Source of the DNA: Leptolyngbyaceae cyanobacterium CSSed165cm_216
GTDB lineage: Bacteria > Cyanobacteriota > Cyanobacteriia > Phormidesmidales > Phormidesmidaceae
DNA length: 13,735 bases
Assembly: GCA_007135385.1 (NCBI GenBank)
Contig: SLIY01000101.1
Span: 1 to 13,735 of the forward strand
Direction: 5' to 3'
Shown: in pieces, positions 12,803-13,735 of the stretch
Position numbering within the stretch: position 1 is the stretch's first letter
How the letters are laid out: each line of letters opens with the position of its first letter
Position numbers and translations under genes: made by a program
The notes under the pieces: generated by a model
Told to the model about the DNA's origin: nothing
Database searches by the model: none
The model's input: the letters and a program-made list of their open reading frames with translations, nothing else

Positions 12803-12884
12803 GAGAAAGGCAGAAGGCAGTAGGGCTTTGTCCGCGCGTAGCAGGCAGAAAGGGAATCCCACTCTACATAAAGGTTTGTGCTGA
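12803..12884 (-). repeat. Right copy of the inverted repeat pair (partner of 10799-10874)
   Basis: Read on the minus strand, 12851-12809 matches 10832-10874 over 43 nt without mismatch, and 12884-12872 matches 10799-10811 exactly. The 20-nt inner gap is diverged but the same length. The copy starts 8 nt after the lepB stop codon. The pair encloses gatD and lepB. Confidence 0.85.
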
Positions 12885-12943
12885 TGACAATAGGTGGGTT
12901 ATTTTTACCTCAGAGTACTAGAGCATCGGTTCAGCATGGCTGA

Positions 12944-13007
12944 AAACCCGGTTTCTTCGTCGCTGCTCTAGCGACATAATCTGCTGTCTGGCCAAGAAAC
13001 CGGGTTT
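12944..13007. repeat. Inverted repeat AAACCCGGTTTCTT ... AAGAAACCGGGTTT
   Basis: Two perfectly complementary 14-nt arms (12944-12957 and 12994-13007) are separated by 36 nt; each arm also holds the near-palindrome AAACCCGGTTT. GAGTACT appears outside on both sides (about 12913 and 13035), hinting at a larger element. From memory this arm sequence recurs in many cyanobacterial spacers. Confidence 0.7.
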
Positions 13008-13088
13008 CTGTACCAGCGTTCTAGGAGAAATACGGAGTACTGAATTAGCCGTTATCAATCGTTATCGTTAATTTTTCTAGCATTACGG

Positions 13089-13195
13089 TTATAGCGGCTC
13101 CTAAACGCATGAGGTACGCTTCGACTGAGGGGAACCTTGAAACTCATAGACTGGAGCAGTTGACCTGTACCTTATCCGAATGAGAACCGCTATAA
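13089..13195. mobile_element. MITE-like element with TTATAGCGGYTC terminal inverted repeats
   Basis: The left end TTATAGCGGCTC (13089-13100) and right end GAACCGCTATAA (13184-13195) are inverted with one mismatch; internal ATGAGGTAC also answers GTACCTTAT, so the 107-nt unit can fold as an imperfect hairpin. It has no coding capacity. The flanking TA at both tips would fit IS630/Tc1-type insertion into TA, which is an inference. The TATAGCGGTTCTC end resembles a recurrent cyanobacterial element. Confidence 0.65.
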
Positions 13196-13345
13196 ATCGA
13201 ATAATCAGATACAGATAGAGGAACAATGACCTTGTAACCTATTAGAGGGAGAGTCTCAGATGGTCTTGGTCATATTGTTGTCTTAGGATTTTTCTCTAAG
13301 GTGATGGTGGGGATTTCTCCAAATCACCTGGTGCTTGCTGATTCT

Positions 13346-13531
13346 ATGAAAAAACAACGTCATTGCCTTCCCTGCTATCTGATTATTCGCAATGTGGCGC
13401 TAATGCTGGGGCTGATTGCTGGGGTGCTGATAACCGCCGCTGAGGTGCAGGAGTCTGTCCAGGAACCCAGCCCGGAAGAAGTGGCCATGCGCCGCCTGGT
13501 GGTTCTTCAAATCATGATGAACAACGACTAG
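13346..13531 (+). CDS. Possible small single-span membrane protein
   Basis: This possible 61-residue product is not recognised. The N-terminus is basic with two Cys (MKKQRHCLPC, C7 and C10 as CxxC), followed by a hydrophobic segment (about 17-31, LMLGLIAGVLITAA) and an acidic then Met-rich tail (VQESVQEPSPEEVAMRR...MMNND). An in-frame GTG/ATG at 13301/13304 would add 14-15 residues; I prefer ATG 13346 because the basic-then-hydrophobic order suits a membrane anchor, but neither start has a good Shine-Dalgarno. The frame's composition (acidic and hydrophobic blocks) looks protein-like, and heptamer repeats begin just after the stop codon, as they do after lepB. It could equally be chance. Codon conservation in relatives would decide. 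Confidence 0.4.
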   Translation: MKKQRHCLPCYLIIRNVALMLGLIAGVLITAAEVQESVQEPSPEEVAMRRLVVLQIMMNND

Positions 13532-13535
13532 GAGA

Positions 13536-13558
13536 GAAGGCAGAAGGCACAGAAGGCA
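13536..13558. repeat. GAAGGCA heptamers after the small frame
   Basis: Three GAAGGCA units (13536-13542, 13543-13549, 13552-13558), the complement of the CTGCCTT heptamers seen before gatD and murT, with one 2-nt insertion. They begin 4 nt after the stop codon of the small frame. Confidence 0.7.
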
Positions 13559-13705
13559 GCTATCCACTAACTCCTGTGGGGTAAGCACAAAGTGGAAGGA
13601 ACACATTGAGAGCCTAGTGGCCTGTCAAGGCTAAAAATTAGGGTAAGTGCTTTGCAACAGCCTTTTGTCTTCAGCGAGGTTGCCTCAATAAAGCAAAACT
13701 GCTCG

Positions 13706-13735
13706 TCCCCTCCTTGGGCGGGGTGCCCGGAGGGC
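13706..13735. repeat. Partial second copy of the GC-rich repeat, cut by the window end
   Basis: TCCCCTCCTTGGG...GGTGCCCGGAGGGC matches the reverse complement of 7399-7426 with a few differences (TCCCCTC TTGGG, GGTGCCCG, AGGGC shared). The element continues beyond the window. Confidence 0.65.

Larger units (their letters stand above)
12802..13345. other. Gene-free, repeat-rich spacer after lepB
   Basis: No reading frame with gene-like properties is apparent on either strand. The stretch is a series of repeats: the right inverted-repeat copy next to the lepB stop, an AAACCCGGTTTCTT hairpin, a short CGTTATC direct repeat (about 13050-13070) and a MITE-like element. The remaining sequence is AT-richer than the flanking genes. 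Promoter sites for the small downstream frame could not be recognised. Confidence 0.6.

Overview
The window looks like a piece of a cyanobacterial chromosome, probably filamentous or Leptolyngbya-like (the genus is a guess). The main evidence is roughly twenty copies of the HIP1 palindrome GCGATCGC spread through coding and intergenic DNA. Supporting evidence is a cyanobacterial-style gene set (TonB with a CxxC before its TonB domain, MurT/GatD, a GAF-SpoIIE phosphatase) and intergenic spaces filled with heptanucleotide repeats and small palindromic elements typical of cyanobacteria. No RNA genes, CRISPR arrays or transposase genes were seen.

Layout. (1) Positions 1-5554 hold a TonB-dependent uptake locus, most likely for iron-siderophore, haem or a corrinoid. 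tonB reads rightward. Divergent from it, exbB, exbD, a ferritin-like gene, a FecCD-type permease, its ATPase and the 5' end of a secreted-protein gene read leftward. The ferritin-like gene overlaps the permease gene by 4 nt and the permease and ATPase genes are 1 nt apart, so capture, energisation, import and possibly intracellular iron handling are encoded together. (2) Positions 5704-6623 encode two half-size YeeE/YedE membrane proteins that together resemble one sulfur-compound (thiosulfate-type) transporter. (3) Positions 6747-7298 encode a small exported TPR-like protein of unknown role. (4) Positions 7444-8898 (minus) encode a GAF plus SpoIIE-type PP2C phosphatase, a signalling protein. 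(5) Positions 9431-12801 encode MurT and GatD, the lipid II isoglutaminyl synthase that amidates peptidoglycan stem peptides, followed by a type I signal peptidase with a long, internally duplicated membrane N-terminus. (6) Positions 12802-13735 are mostly repeats: an inverted partner of a repeat upstream of gatD, two hairpin/MITE-like elements, one possible 61-residue membrane protein, and the start of another dispersed repeat cut by the window edge.

Most notable points: a pair of about 76-bp inverted repeats bracketing gatD-lepB; a MurT without the Cys4 zinc ribbon of the Staphylococcus and Streptococcus enzymes; a TonB whose receptor-binding domain is internal and followed by about 130 Pro/Ala-rich residues; a ferritin-like gene translationally coupled to an importer permease; and a telomere-like array of about 15 degenerate heptamers between exbD and the ferritin-like gene. 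No wholly new system is demonstrated. These are unusual arrangements of known families plus uncharacterised repeats.
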